Under the pieces are notes generated by a model. It was not told the DNA's origin. It did not search any database and saw only the letters and a list, made by a program, of their open reading frames with translations. A stretch of DNA of 64,000 nt from Bifidobacterium cebidarum (GTDB lineage: Bacteria > Actinomycetota > Actinomycetes > Actinomycetales > Bifidobacteriaceae): assembly GCF_009193305.1 (NCBI RefSeq), contig NZ_WBVS01000003.1, positions 266,370-330,369 on the forward strand, given 5' to 3'. The position numbers and the translations under genes are program-made. Shown here piece after piece: positions 34,918 through 47,026 of this stretch. Numbering within the stretch: the stretch's first letter is position 1; each line of letters starts with the position of its first letter.

Positions 34918-36504
34918 ATGCAACCTATCAATCTCTCGTTGAGCAATATCACATTTACTTACCCATCATCCAGTGAGCCTCTTTTTACCCAGATCAGTTG
35001 CACTTTCCCGCAAGGCTGGACTGCTGTACTGGGTGATAATGGCATAGGCAAATCAACCTTAATGGCGATTACGCAAGGCAAACTCCGCCCTGATAGCGGA
35101 CACGTGACGCCACGCAATCTCGTTTTTAGCTATTGCCCGCAAGATATATCCGATCAGCCTCTCGACCTAGAAGACTTCGCCTCCGATTGGCAGCCTGGAG
35201 CAATCAGGCTGCGCGAAAGACTCGGCATTGAAGATGACTGGCCTTATCGGTACGACTCATTGTCTGGAGGAGAAAAGAAGCGTTTGCAAATCGCATGCGC
35301 ACTGATACGGGATCCCGATGCGCTCATTCTGGATGAGCCCACCAATCATGTTGATGCACCAACCAAACGTGCCATTATCGCTGCTATGCGCGAATACCAT
35401 GGCATTGGCGTTGTCGTCTCGCATGATGTGACATTGATCGATGCGACTTGCACGCGATGCGTCATGTTTGAACGTCGACACGTTGGTGGTCAGAATCACA
35501 CCGAAGTCATCACTTACCAAGGCAATTACAGTCAAGCCATCAAGCAACAGCAATGCAATGAACGCGCTGCTTTGGAACGGCTTTCCGATATCCGCCGGGA
35601 AGTAAAACGGTTAGAATCCGCGCAATCGCAACGTTTTGCCAAGGTGCAGCAGGTCGAGTACACCAAGCGACATGGCGAGCGCATCAATCCGAAAGATCAT
35701 GATGCACGCAACCGTAGGAATCTGGCAAAAATGACCGGACTGGATTCTGGAGTCAGTCAATCATACGCACAGCTTAATGGACGTCTCGCCCAAGCAAGGC
35801 GGACCGGCGAGACTATATCAACGGCCTCCAAACGATATAACGGCAATATCTGGATAGATATTGCGCCTAGCGGCAAACGAGAATTAATCCGTCTTGAGCC
35901 AAGAGTCATACCATTTGACGGACATCGATCTGGGAAAGAACTACTGGCTCAGCCTGTATGCAGGGCAACCCAGACAGGAGAGCAAATACATTTGGCTTTC
36001 CCGAAGGAAGGATCTCCAGTCGGCCTGATTATTCCGCGCATCAGTGTTGGTCCGCGCGATCATTTTGTCATCACAGGACCGAATGGCGCCGGTAAATCAA
36101 CATTGATTCGTACGATGATTGATGCTGCCACAGATGTTCCGACAATGATAATCCAACAAAATACAACAATTGCAGATGCTAATCAAGCGAGGACCTTGCT
36201 ACAAAGTATGCCCTCAAGCGATAAGTCGATGGTATTAAGCGCATATGCACAGCTCAATGCCAATCCGGACCAGCTCCATCAGACCGGACTGCTCTCTCCT
36301 GGAGAGTTGCGCAAATTGATGCTATGCCTTGGACTGGTAAGGAAACCGCAGCTCATTGTGATGGATGAGCCTACAAATCATCTTGATTTGCATTCCAAGA
36401 AAGCATTCGCCCGCGTACTTTGCGACTACCCTGGAGCATTGATTATCGTTTCGCATGATGACTGGTTTGTGCGGCAACTTACCACAGCGAATGGTTCTCA
36501 TTAA
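34918..36504 (+). CDS. ABC-F family ATPase (ribosome protection / antibiotic-resistance type)
   Basis: The 528-residue protein has two ABC ATPase domains and no membrane segments. The first shows GDNGIGKSTL (~41), LSGGEKKRLQIA (~117) and ALILDEPTNHVD (~139). The second shows GPNGAGKSTL (~390), LSPGELRKLMLC (~460) and LIVMDEPTNHLD (~480). A charged linker of ~100 residues (~205-300: ALERLSDIRREVKRLESAQ) is the position of the ribosome-contacting P-site tether. This fits ABC-F proteins, several of which dislodge drugs from the ribosome; the substrate is unknown. AGGAAGG precedes the ATG. The last residues (TANGSH) and the stop come from repeat C. Composition is AT-richer than the core genes, suggesting acquisition. 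Confidence 0.85.
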   Translation: MQPINLSLSNITFTYPSSSEPLFTQISCTFPQGWTAVLGDNGIGKSTLMAITQGKLRPDSGHVTPRNLVFSYCPQDISDQPLDLEDFASDWQPGAIRLRERLGIEDDWPYRYDSLSGGEKKRLQIACALIRDPDALILDEPTNHVDAPTKRAIIAAMREYHGIGVVVSHDVTLIDATCTRCVMFERRHVGGQNHTEVITYQGNYSQAIKQQQCNERAALERLSDIRREVKRLESAQSQRFAKVQQVEYTKRHGERINPKDHDARNRRNLAKMTGLDSGVSQSYAQLNGRLAQARRTGETISTASKRYNGNIWIDIAPSGKRELIRLEPRVIPFDGHRSGKELLAQPVCRATQTGEQIHLAFPKEGSPVGLIIPRISVGPRDHFVITGPNGAGKSTLIRTMIDAATDVPTMIIQQNTTIADANQARTLLQSMPSSDKSMVLSAYAQLNANPDQLHQTGLLSPGELRKLMLCLGLVRKPQLIVMDEPTNHLDLHSKKAFARVLCDYPGALIIVSHDDWFVRQLTTANGSH

Positions 36505-36647
36505 GAACCGTGTGGGGATTCTTCAGGCGTAATCGCACATGATTGGGCTGAGATTGGCGGAATGAAGCCGATTCCGACCCTGTCCGATTGTGCGGTAATG
36601 TGCACTTTCCCCGCACGGTTCTTATTGAGAACCATTCGCTGCGGGGT
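36483..36647 (+). mobile_element. MITE-like inverted-repeat element, copy C
   Basis: Same orientation as copy A, from CACAGCGAATGGTTCTC to ACCATTCGCTGCGGGG. It overlaps the last 22 bases of the ABC-F gene and ends 10 bp before the stop of the convergent mrp-like gene. Confidence 0.85.
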
Positions 36648-36657
36648 GTGGTATCGG

Positions 36658-37773
36658 TTACGCCATTAATTGCTCAGCCAAGGACCGGAACGTCTTGCTG
36701 ATGCCGTCGGTACGCAATGCGCCGTCGGCATCCAGCACGGCCGGACGGCCCGCCTCGCCGGTTTCGCGAACTTCAGGTTCCAATGGCAGTTGAGCCATCA
36801 GCGGCACATCATAGCCAAGTGCGTCGGTCAACTGCTCGCTGACACGCTGACCACCGCCTTCGCCGAAAATGCGCAGCTGCTCACCCTTGTGCTCGTAGTA
36901 GCTCATGTTTTCCACAACGCCACGCACCTTCATCGGCACCTGCAGGGCAACCAAGCCGGAACGCACGGCGATGTCGGACGCGGAAGGCTGCGGGGTCGTG
37001 ATCACCACCAGTTCCGCATTCGGCAGCGCCTGCGCCACGGAAATCGCCATGTCACCGGTTCCCGGAGCCAAGTCAAGCAGCAGTACGTCCGGCTGCCCCC
37101 ACCAGACGTCGGAGAGGAACTGCTCCAGAGAGCGCTGCAAACGCGGCCCGCGCCAGAGAATCGCGCGATCGGCACCGGCGAACATACCGATGGAGATGAG
37201 CTTGACACCCCAAGCCGTAACCGGCATCAGCATGCCATTGAGGTTCGTCGGCTGCGTATGCACGCCGAACAGACGAGGCAGCGAGAAGCCGTAGATATCC
37301 GCGTCGATGGCAGCGGTGTCATAACCCAATGCCGCGAAGGTCGCCGCAAGATTTGCCGTCACCGAAGACTTACCCACTCCGCCCTTGCCGGAAGCGATGG
37401 CGAAGATACGGGTCTTGACGCCGGGTTTGTTGAATGGGTTCTGCTTGCGCTCGGCTTTCAGGTCGGCCACCAGGTCGTCCAGCTTGTCCCGGCTCATCGA
37501 GGAGACCTCAATGTGCGGGGTGAGTTTGGCATCCGGATAGGAGGCGACCGCGCCGTTGATCTGATTGGTGATGGTTTCCGAAAGCGGGCAGCCTTCCACG
37601 GTGAGTTCCACGTGCACGGTAACGTCGTAATCGCCGTTGACGCCATCCGCGGCAGGCACCGCGTTAATGGCGGCAATCATGCCTAGATCGGTAACCGATC
37701 GACCTAGTTCCGGGTCGATCACACGACTCAAACGGCTGTAGATCGCTGCTTCAATCTCACGGGTTTCGCTCAT
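36658..37773 (-). CDS. mrp: Mrp/NBP35-family P-loop ATPase (iron-sulfur carrier, ApbC-like)
   Basis: The 371-residue protein has an N-terminal DUF59/MIP18-like domain (~1-100: IEAAIYSRLSRVIDPELGRSVTDLGMI) and a C-terminal SIMIBI ATPase. The deviant Walker A is ASGKGGVGKSSVTANLA, followed by DADIYGFSLPRLFG, LLLDLAPGTGDM and VVITTPQPSASDIAVRSG. Family members carry or insert Fe-S clusters. The CxxC pair of canonical ApbC is not obvious. The annotated frame begins at a TTG, but AAGGAGG lies before ATG 37773. Confidence 0.93.
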   Translation of the reverse strand: MSETREIEAAIYSRLSRVIDPELGRSVTDLGMIAAINAVPAADGVNGDYDVTVHVELTVEGCPLSETITNQINGAVASYPDAKLTPHIEVSSMSRDKLDDLVADLKAERKQNPFNKPGVKTRIFAIASGKGGVGKSSVTANLAATFAALGYDTAAIDADIYGFSLPRLFGVHTQPTNLNGMLMPVTAWGVKLISIGMFAGADRAILWRGPRLQRSLEQFLSDVWWGQPDVLLLDLAPGTGDMAISVAQALPNAELVVITTPQPSASDIAVRSGLVALQVPMKVRGVVENMSYYEHKGEQLRIFGEGGGQRVSEQLTDALGYDVPLMAQLPLEPEVRETGEAGRPAVLDADGALRTDGISKTFRSLAEQLMA

Positions 37774-37864
37774 CAATCCTCCTTATTGCCGCCCACTAGA
37801 GTACCGTGCAATTCACCGGCATGCCAGAGCTATGATGAGATTACTTTCACCGCGGAAAGGAGCG

Positions 37865-38089
37865 ATGATGCCCACTCTCCTGCAAATATTGCTCAGCGAA
37901 GCAATACTCATTGCCATTGGCGTGTTTCTGTTATGGAAGCCTGACCTCGTCTGGAAATTGGAGCATTTCCTTGATGTCAAGGGCGGCGAGCCCACCGACT
38001 TTTACACGGGGAACGTACGGCTGCTGGGCACATTGATGCTGGTAGGTGCAATCGTGTTTCCAATTCTCATGCTCGCGTTGAATGACTGA
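37865..38089 (+). CDS. Small membrane protein (DUF6199-like)
   Basis: A 73-74-residue protein with two membrane segments (LLQILLSEAILIAIGVFLLW and LLGTLMLVGAIVFPILMLAL) linked by a loop containing WKLEHFLDVKGGEPTDFY, which resembles small Firmicute/Actinobacteria proteins of the DUF6199 type. AAAGGAGCG precedes two in-frame ATGs (37865, 37868). It is divergent from mrp and convergent with ligA. Function unknown. Confidence 0.7.
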   Translation: MMPTLLQILLSEAILIAIGVFLLWKPDLVWKLEHFLDVKGGEPTDFYTGNVRLLGTLMLVGAIVFPILMLALND

Positions 38090-38142
38090 CATACGGAGTT
38101 CCGCCACGTCAGGTCATCAGTCCAAATCGCACATTGACCATA

Positions 38143-40936
<2,794 letters not shown>

Positions 40937-40962
40937 CTATCCTAGCCGACCACTCCCCTCAA

Positions 40963-43900
40963 TCAGGTGGTCAGGGAACGCAGATACTGGGCTTGGATGA
41001 CGTCGATGTCGCCGCCTTCGCCATCGTTCATGCGTGCCACGGCCACCGACAGCGTGCGGGCCGGCACGAACATGCCTTCGTCCACGCAGACGCGGGCGGC
41101 ATCGCGCACGATGCCAGCGACCTCGATATTCGGCCAAACCGGCAGATCATGCGACGCCAGCACATAGGAGGCCGATTCCACGGATTCCGGCACATGGATG
41201 CATTGCGAGTCGGCACGAGCCACAAGCTCCTGCAATTCTCCTTCCAGGGAAGCGATGGCACCAGGCGCAATATGGTCGCTCATAATGTATGCGGCAACCG
41301 CGGTATCGAAATGATCGAGCATCCATTCGCAGTATGCGAAACGATAGTAGGCGAACGCCGCATCATCACGATCCAAGGCCACGCGCAACGCGTTCAGGCA
41401 TGCGGCACGGGCCGAATCCCAATCCTCGTTACGCGCCAGTTGGATGGCCAGCTTCAAATGCGAAAGGGGGTACGCGGGAGCATAGGCGACCATACGGTTC
41501 AAATGCGGCACGGCGGCCGCGGCGCCTTTGATCTGACCAAGCACGTCAGCCAACTCCATATGCGCGTAGAACAGGTTGTCCGGGATGAGCAACGTATGTT
41601 CATCATGTGTGGCGAACAAGCGGTTGTAGACCACGCGCTCGGCATAGGAGTTGAAGTAGCGAGGCACGCCGGGGCCGGCCGCGAAAATCTGATCCATTCG
41701 GGCAACCGCCGATTCAGCCACCTCGATGGCCTGGTCGGCCTGTCCGGAGAACAGCAGATCGCGGGCCCGCAGACGCTCCTTATCAAGCTCATCGGCAAGC
41801 GTGAACTTGAAGTCCGGCGTATCCTTGCCATCAATCAGCGCGCTGGTCACCTCAGAGGCGAGATCGGTCAATTCCGGATCGCACATGGTACCGATGATAT
41901 GCATCGCCTGCTGTGCCTTTTCCACGGAATCCAACTGATCGTTGTGGGCGATGGTGTGGAATTCGTTGACCGCGCGCTGCAGCCTATCCACACGCTGAAT
42001 CGCCAGGCCGTCGCTACCGGAGGCACCCAATATCTGCGCGGTAGCCGAGCTGAACCCACGCTCCGCCAGTTCAGGCTCCTCTTGCGAACCCAATGGGGAG
42101 AAACGGGAATCGGCGAGATCGAAATCCGCGTTGATGGGCTTCAGACCGCCTTCGCCGTCCACATCCATCACCGCGCCGAACATACGGTAGGTGGCTTGCG
42201 GATGATCGAGCCCGTCCGTGTGCAGCCGCTCGAGGAAGGCATCACGGGTGAGCGTGACCGTGACCATGTTGCGCACGGTCGGATTGCTGCGCAGCACGCT
42301 CATCGGATCGGCATTGCTGATGTCCATATCGGCATCGTCCGCGCTCCGATTCGCGTCGCCATCATCATCCGAGCCAAGGCCGAAGGCCATCTCATCGATG
42401 TCAATGCCCTTCATCAGATCCTCGAACTGAGCATCGATGGATGTGTTGTCGGCGCCGGAGGCATTGCCGTCTTCCTGTGCCTCGGCATGCTGGTCGTTAC
42501 CGGATTCTGCCGCATTCGCCGAACCGGAGCCGGAGCCTGCACCCGATGAGGACTTTTGGCTGAATGTCTCCTCATGCGTGATTGGACGCGTCGGATCGCC
42601 GTGGAAGTCTCCATCCTTGGGGTCGGCCTTGGACCCGGAACGGCCCAGATCGCCGCTGCGCAGATGCTCGAACGCACGCAACGCCTCGCTCATCATCTGT
42701 TCGATGGCGCTGTCTTGTTCGGCGATGGCCTCTTCCAATCCGATGGAGTCGATGTGCAACGAGACTTGTCTGACGGCTGGGCTGGCGCCGAAGCTCATCG
42801 CAGCCATCATCAGACCGACGCGCAGATTGTAGGCCACGCTCATGGCCGCGCGTTCGGTGCTCGAAAGGTTGCGCCATGTGTGCCTGGTGTCGTCATACCG
42901 GCTGTTCGGCATCATGGACGTTCCTGCGGTGGTGAAGCCGATCGCCACCTCCCCGTTCTCCAGGCAGGAGCGGAATTCCACATCGAAACGGTATGGCAGA
43001 CGCAGACGACGCAGCAGTGTGGAAAGGGTCTGTCGATACACCCATTCGCTGGGTTTGCCGGCCTCGCCCGACTCGTCCGATTCGCCATCGCGCGCGAAAC
43101 CGGCGTCCGAGTTTCGCGGATCGGGGAAATCATCGCGAATCTGCTCGGCCGTCCGCTTGGCGATATCGACCAAGCGCAGCACCGCCTGATGCTCATCAGC
43201 GCCGTCATAGGGGTCAAGAGCCATGATCGCCGGATTCTCGATCAGCTTCATGTCGATCTGTGCGGCTTCGGCACGGGTCACCGTGTCTTCAGTCAGCGTG
43301 CGCCCCAGTGAGGAATTACGTTCCAGCCATGCACTGACCGCGGCGAAGCGATTGAGATTGCCCTCGATCTTCAACGCCTTCAATGCCTGGGTGAACGCCA
43401 AGGATTTATCCCATGCGAAGAAATAACTGTTCGAGTAGCTGGAAGTATACAGATGCAATGCTTCGGCACCATGCACCGCCTCGAGTCCAGGCAGCTTATC
43501 CATCGCACCGGCCTCGCGCATCAGATCGGCGAAATGATCCTCCAAGCCGGACGCCCGCATGCCATGGGCGCGTGCGGCCAGCGTGTCCCTCACCGAACGG
43601 CGAATCGCGCCGATAGGCGCTTCACGGTTCAGACGGCGGAAGATGTTGCCGGAACCGAACCCGATAAGCAGCCCATTGATCTGCGGCAGCATGTACGCGG
43701 CGAAGAACGCAATGGCAATCGCATCGCGATATTCGAGATTGTGGCGCATATCGGCAGGCAGATTGGCGCGCATTTGCTCCAACGTGTACCGGTTGCCGGT
43801 CTTCAGCCAGGAGGCAAGCCACGTCATGCGACCGGTATCGTCTCGCCCGACCACACCACCGGCGATGGCGTTCACCGACTTGCCGGAGCGCCGACGCACC

Positions 43901-44427
43901 GCATGCTCCAGCGAACGCATCCGCCCGGCACGTGAATGCTCATCCAGCCCCAGACGCTCGCCATCCGGCAAAGTGACTTCTTTTTCCTTGCCGAACATGA
44001 ACCGCGGCTTCATATCCTGCACGTCCATATCCGGGTCGGCCCCCACAAACACACGGCCATGCGAGTCCGCGAACGCCACTTGGGCAAAATGATCGCGATC
44101 CGGGAACACGCCCAACGAGAATCCACGCCCACGGGTGGATGGCAATTGCGCCCATCCAAGCACCAAGCCTTCCGGCACGTTCTCCAGGGCGGGGAATGTG
44201 TGACGCTTCACCACCGGGCTGATCGGCACCGCCCGACGAATCAGCTCGTCGATCACACCGCCCTTGCGCTCACTGTTTTCACGCAACGCATCTCCGAACG
44301 GATTGGTCTCAGCCTTCCTCGGTTTGACGAACCCCAGATCGGATGCGAGCGCGTTCATCGAATCCTTGAGCCCACCCAGTAACGACGTGTGAGGCTGCTT
44401 CTTGGGAAACGACATACGATTTGGCAT
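40963..44427 (-). CDS. Uncharacterised 1154-residue protein with TPR-like C-terminus
   Basis: I do not recognise a catalytic family. The N-terminal ~350 residues include IAFFAAYMLPQINGLLIGFGSG, a hydrophobic stretch that may be a membrane or buried segment. The centre (~590-680) is an acidic, Ser/Gly/Ala-rich linker (SSSGAGSGSGSANAAES). Residues ~830-1110 show helical pairs resembling tetratricopeptide repeats (LDKERLRARDLLFSGQADQAIEVAESA; YAHMELADVLGQIKGAAAAVPHLNRM). No signal peptide. It is a single gene between ligA (32 bp away) and a divergent membrane protein, and may act as a scaffold. Confidence 0.75.
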   Translation of the reverse strand: MPNRMSFPKKQPHTSLLGGLKDSMNALASDLGFVKPRKAETNPFGDALRENSERKGGVIDELIRRAVPISPVVKRHTFPALENVPEGLVLGWAQLPSTRGRGFSLGVFPDRDHFAQVAFADSHGRVFVGADPDMDVQDMKPRFMFGKEKEVTLPDGERLGLDEHSRAGRMRSLEHAVRRRSGKSVNAIAGGVVGRDDTGRMTWLASWLKTGNRYTLEQMRANLPADMRHNLEYRDAIAIAFFAAYMLPQINGLLIGFGSGNIFRRLNREAPIGAIRRSVRDTLAARAHGMRASGLEDHFADLMREAGAMDKLPGLEAVHGAEALHLYTSSYSNSYFFAWDKSLAFTQALKALKIEGNLNRFAAVSAWLERNSSLGRTLTEDTVTRAEAAQIDMKLIENPAIMALDPYDGADEHQAVLRLVDIAKRTAEQIRDDFPDPRNSDAGFARDGESDESGEAGKPSEWVYRQTLSTLLRRLRLPYRFDVEFRSCLENGEVAIGFTTAGTSMMPNSRYDDTRHTWRNLSSTERAAMSVAYNLRVGLMMAAMSFGASPAVRQVSLHIDSIGLEEAIAEQDSAIEQMMSEALRAFEHLRSGDLGRSGSKADPKDGDFHGDPTRPITHEETFSQKSSSGAGSGSGSANAAESGNDQHAEAQEDGNASGADNTSIDAQFEDLMKGIDIDEMAFGLGSDDDGDANRSADDADMDISNADPMSVLRSNPTVRNMVTVTLTRDAFLERLHTDGLDHPQATYRMFGAVMDVDGEGGLKPINADFDLADSRFSPLGSQEEPELAERGFSSATAQILGASGSDGLAIQRVDRLQRAVNEFHTIAHNDQLDSVEKAQQAMHIIGTMCDPELTDLASEVTSALIDGKDTPDFKFTLADELDKERLRARDLLFSGQADQAIEVAESAVARMDQIFAAGPGVPRYFNSYAERVVYNRLFATHDEHTLLIPDNLFYAHMELADVLGQIKGAAAAVPHLNRMVAYAPAYPLSHLKLAIQLARNEDWDSARAACLNALRVALDRDDAAFAYYRFAYCEWMLDHFDTAVAAYIMSDHIAPGAIASLEGELQELVARADSQCIHVPESVESASYVLASHDLPVWPNIEVAGIVRDAARVCVDEGMFVPARTLSVAVARMNDGEGGDIDVIQAQYLRSLTT

Positions 44428-44489
44428 GATTCACATTGTCTACTGTTTGCCAGACATACAGCTCGGCATAAAGCTTATAGAATAATGGC

Positions 44490-46838
44490 GTGCATTCCAT
44501 AGACCTCTCTCCCGCAGCCGAGCCGGCAGCGCATCACACCGGGCCTTTCCGTATGATCAAGCGGATTCGTAGGCTGCTTGCCGTGGCCTTGGCCGCGCTG
44601 GCGATAATCACGGCGGTGGAATGCGTGGCGTTCAATATGCCGTTCTGGCGCACGCTCGGCGCCAGCACGGATAGCAACGCCGTGCATAATGCGCTGGGCA
44701 GCGGTCTGAAACGCACCGATGACGGTATGCTGACCGTCACGGATCCGACCAACGCCTATCTGGAATTGACCGCGGACGGCACATCCGATTTTCTTCGCAT
44801 CGATACCGTCGACAGTTCGATCATCGCCAAGGCACGCGAGCAGGCTACCGAGCAATCCCGCGCACAGGGCGACGCCGTAATCCCGAAGCCCCTTGCCACC
44901 GTCCATGTGCGTGTGGATATTACCGGCACCGTCGCTGAAGCCAATGCCAATGCCGCGACCGCTGGCGCTGATGCCACCAGCCAAACCGCGCAAGTCACCT
45001 ATAGCGGCAAGGCCCAATCCATCGGCATCGCATCGCCTCGCAGCCACTACATCAACGCGTCGGGCGCGGGCGTTGTCCGCGTATGGATTCAGGAGGAGCG
45101 CAACGCGGTAGTGCCGATCAGCGACGCCCGCGCCAATGTCAAGGTGCCGTTCGCATTCAACTGGGCCCGCGTGGCGGTCATGGTCCTGCTACTCACACTG
45201 ATCGCGCTTTGGAGACCGGGCTCCTCGCTGTGGCATATTACGCTTAACCCCGCAAGTCTCAGGCAACGCCTTGCGTTCGCCGCCATTATGGCGATTCCCA
45301 CCGTGGCGCTCGGGTGGTCGATCATCTGGCAATTGCTGTATTCCACCCCCCTGGCGTTCCACACGGCCGGCAATTACACCTATGACTTCGATCAGTATGC
45401 GCATGTCGCCGATTCCCTCATCGCCGGCCGCCCCTGGCTGGATCTGCCAGTGCCCGACCAGTTGGCACAAATCTCCAACCCCTATGACGTGCCCACACGA
45501 TTGAAACTGCTCAGCGAGGGCGTGAACCCCATCTATTGGGATTACGCGTTCCATAACGGCCACTGGTACTCCTATTTCGGGGTGCTGCCGGCGGCCCTGC
45601 TCTTCGTCCCCTATCGTCTGGCGACCGGCCGCGCGCTTCCCACGGGTGCCGCGGAACAGTTCCTGATGCTGCTGTTCATCATCTTCTTCTCGATGCTGCT
45701 GTTGCGCATCATTCACCGCGTCATGCCGAAAACATCGTTGGCCGCCGCCTCGCTGGTCACGACCTCAGGTCTATTGGGCGCGCAAGTCGGATATTTGGTA
45801 TACCGCACGAACTTCTATCAGGTGCCGTTCGCCGCATCGTTGGCGCTTACTTCACTCGGCCTCTGGTTCTGGCTGGGTGCGGATACGTCGGCTCGTCCCC
45901 TGTTACCTGCCGACCGCTGGCATGCCGGCAATGCCGCCCCACTTTCCCTCCCCCGGCTGGCCGCCGGCGCCTTGTGCATCGCCGCGAACTTCGGCTGCCG
46001 CCCCACTTTCACGCTTACAGCTTTGTTGGCGTTCCCCCTGTTCTGGCCGCAGATTCGCGCGATGATCAGCGACCTCAGGCAGCATAGGATTCCCCTGATG
46101 AAGGCGCTGCGAGCTCCCGCAGCCATGATTATTCCCGCCATCGTGGTGGTGACTCCATTGATGTTGTGGAACAAGGTCCGGTTTGGCTCCCTATTCAATT
46201 TCGGCAACGCCTACCAATTCACCGTCTCGGACATGACCCGCTACACCACTCCCGTAGTGGATATGCCGTCAACGGTTTGGTATTACCTGTTCCTGCCGTT
46301 GCGATTCACCCGGCAATTCCCATGGTTGGCCATTTCCCCGGCCCCCATGCCGGTTTGGGGATATTACGAGGTGATGGTCGGCGCATTGTTCACGGCAACC
46401 CCATTGATGCTCATGGCCTTGGTGCTGCCGTATCTCAGCAGCCTTGAAATGCACGGCATGCGTCCGTGGCTTTTGAGCTGTCTGGCGCTCGGCGCAGGGC
46501 TTATCGTATTCGACAGCGCCGTCGGCGGCTTGGGATGGCGTTACATGGCCGACTTCGGCTGGCTGGTCGCACTCGCTGCGGTTCCCGGCACCTTGTGGCT
46601 GATTAACGGCCGCGAACCGAGCACCTCGCTGGCCGGTGCGAACGACGCCGCTTCGGGTGATGGCATCACCCATGTGACCCCATGGCGTTGGCTGATGCGA
46701 TGGACCGTACTGCTGCTGGTGCTGTGGGCATTGGCCATCGCCGTGCTGAGCTGCTTCGTATTGGCTAGGGATGATGCGATGATCACCAACGATCCTGCGC
46801 TCTGGTACAACGTGCAGTCTTGGTTCTCACTGCTGTAA
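44490..46838 (+). CDS. Polytopic membrane protein, GT-C glycosyltransferase-like
   Basis: The 782-residue protein has an N-terminal membrane segment (LLAVALAALAIITAVECVAF), an external ~190-residue domain, and then about ten membrane segments from ~225 on. The loop TYDFDQYAHVADSLIAGRPWLDLP resembles the acidic first extracytoplasmic loop of GT-C enzymes that use lipid-linked sugars. The assignment is weak: no family motif is decisive. The start is GTG 44490 or ATG 44553, neither with a clear ribosome site. It precedes an ASST-like gene and is divergent from the 1154-residue protein. Bases 46839-47026 hold no gene. Confidence 0.6.
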   Translation: MHSIDLSPAAEPAAHHTGPFRMIKRIRRLLAVALAALAIITAVECVAFNMPFWRTLGASTDSNAVHNALGSGLKRTDDGMLTVTDPTNAYLELTADGTSDFLRIDTVDSSIIAKAREQATEQSRAQGDAVIPKPLATVHVRVDITGTVAEANANAATAGADATSQTAQVTYSGKAQSIGIASPRSHYINASGAGVVRVWIQEERNAVVPISDARANVKVPFAFNWARVAVMVLLLTLIALWRPGSSLWHITLNPASLRQRLAFAAIMAIPTVALGWSIIWQLLYSTPLAFHTAGNYTYDFDQYAHVADSLIAGRPWLDLPVPDQLAQISNPYDVPTRLKLLSEGVNPIYWDYAFHNGHWYSYFGVLPAALLFVPYRLATGRALPTGAAEQFLMLLFIIFFSMLLLRIIHRVMPKTSLAAASLVTTSGLLGAQVGYLVYRTNFYQVPFAASLALTSLGLWFWLGADTSARPLLPADRWHAGNAAPLSLPRLAAGALCIAANFGCRPTFTLTALLAFPLFWPQIRAMISDLRQHRIPLMKALRAPAAMIIPAIVVVTPLMLWNKVRFGSLFNFGNAYQFTVSDMTRYTTPVVDMPSTVWYYLFLPLRFTRQFPWLAISPAPMPVWGYYEVMVGALFTATPLMLMALVLPYLSSLEMHGMRPWLLSCLALGAGLIVFDSAVGGLGWRYMADFGWLVALAAVPGTLWLINGREPSTSLAGANDAASGDGITHVTPWRWLMRWTVLLLVLWALAIAVLSCFVLARDDAMITNDPALWYNVQSWFSLL

Positions 46839-47026
46839 GTACTGCAGTGCCCCCTGTGATGGTCCTGCATCCGCGTACACCAATCTCACAAACTACGTTT
46901 TTTGAGTCAAGCTTCGGCAAAGCTCCAGCGTATGCGCAGGAATTACCTGAGCCTTCTCCAAGTCTCGCGTCATAATGTACACGATGTAGTTTTTGTGTGC
47001 TTTATCGCTTAATCGTAAGGATTCCC

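Noticed and set aside
33487..36647. Integron attC sites
   Set aside because: Repeat ends lack the GTTRRRY/RYYYAAC core pair, copy B is inverted relative to the others, and no integrase is present. Some similarity to a cassette layout remains but is not claimed.
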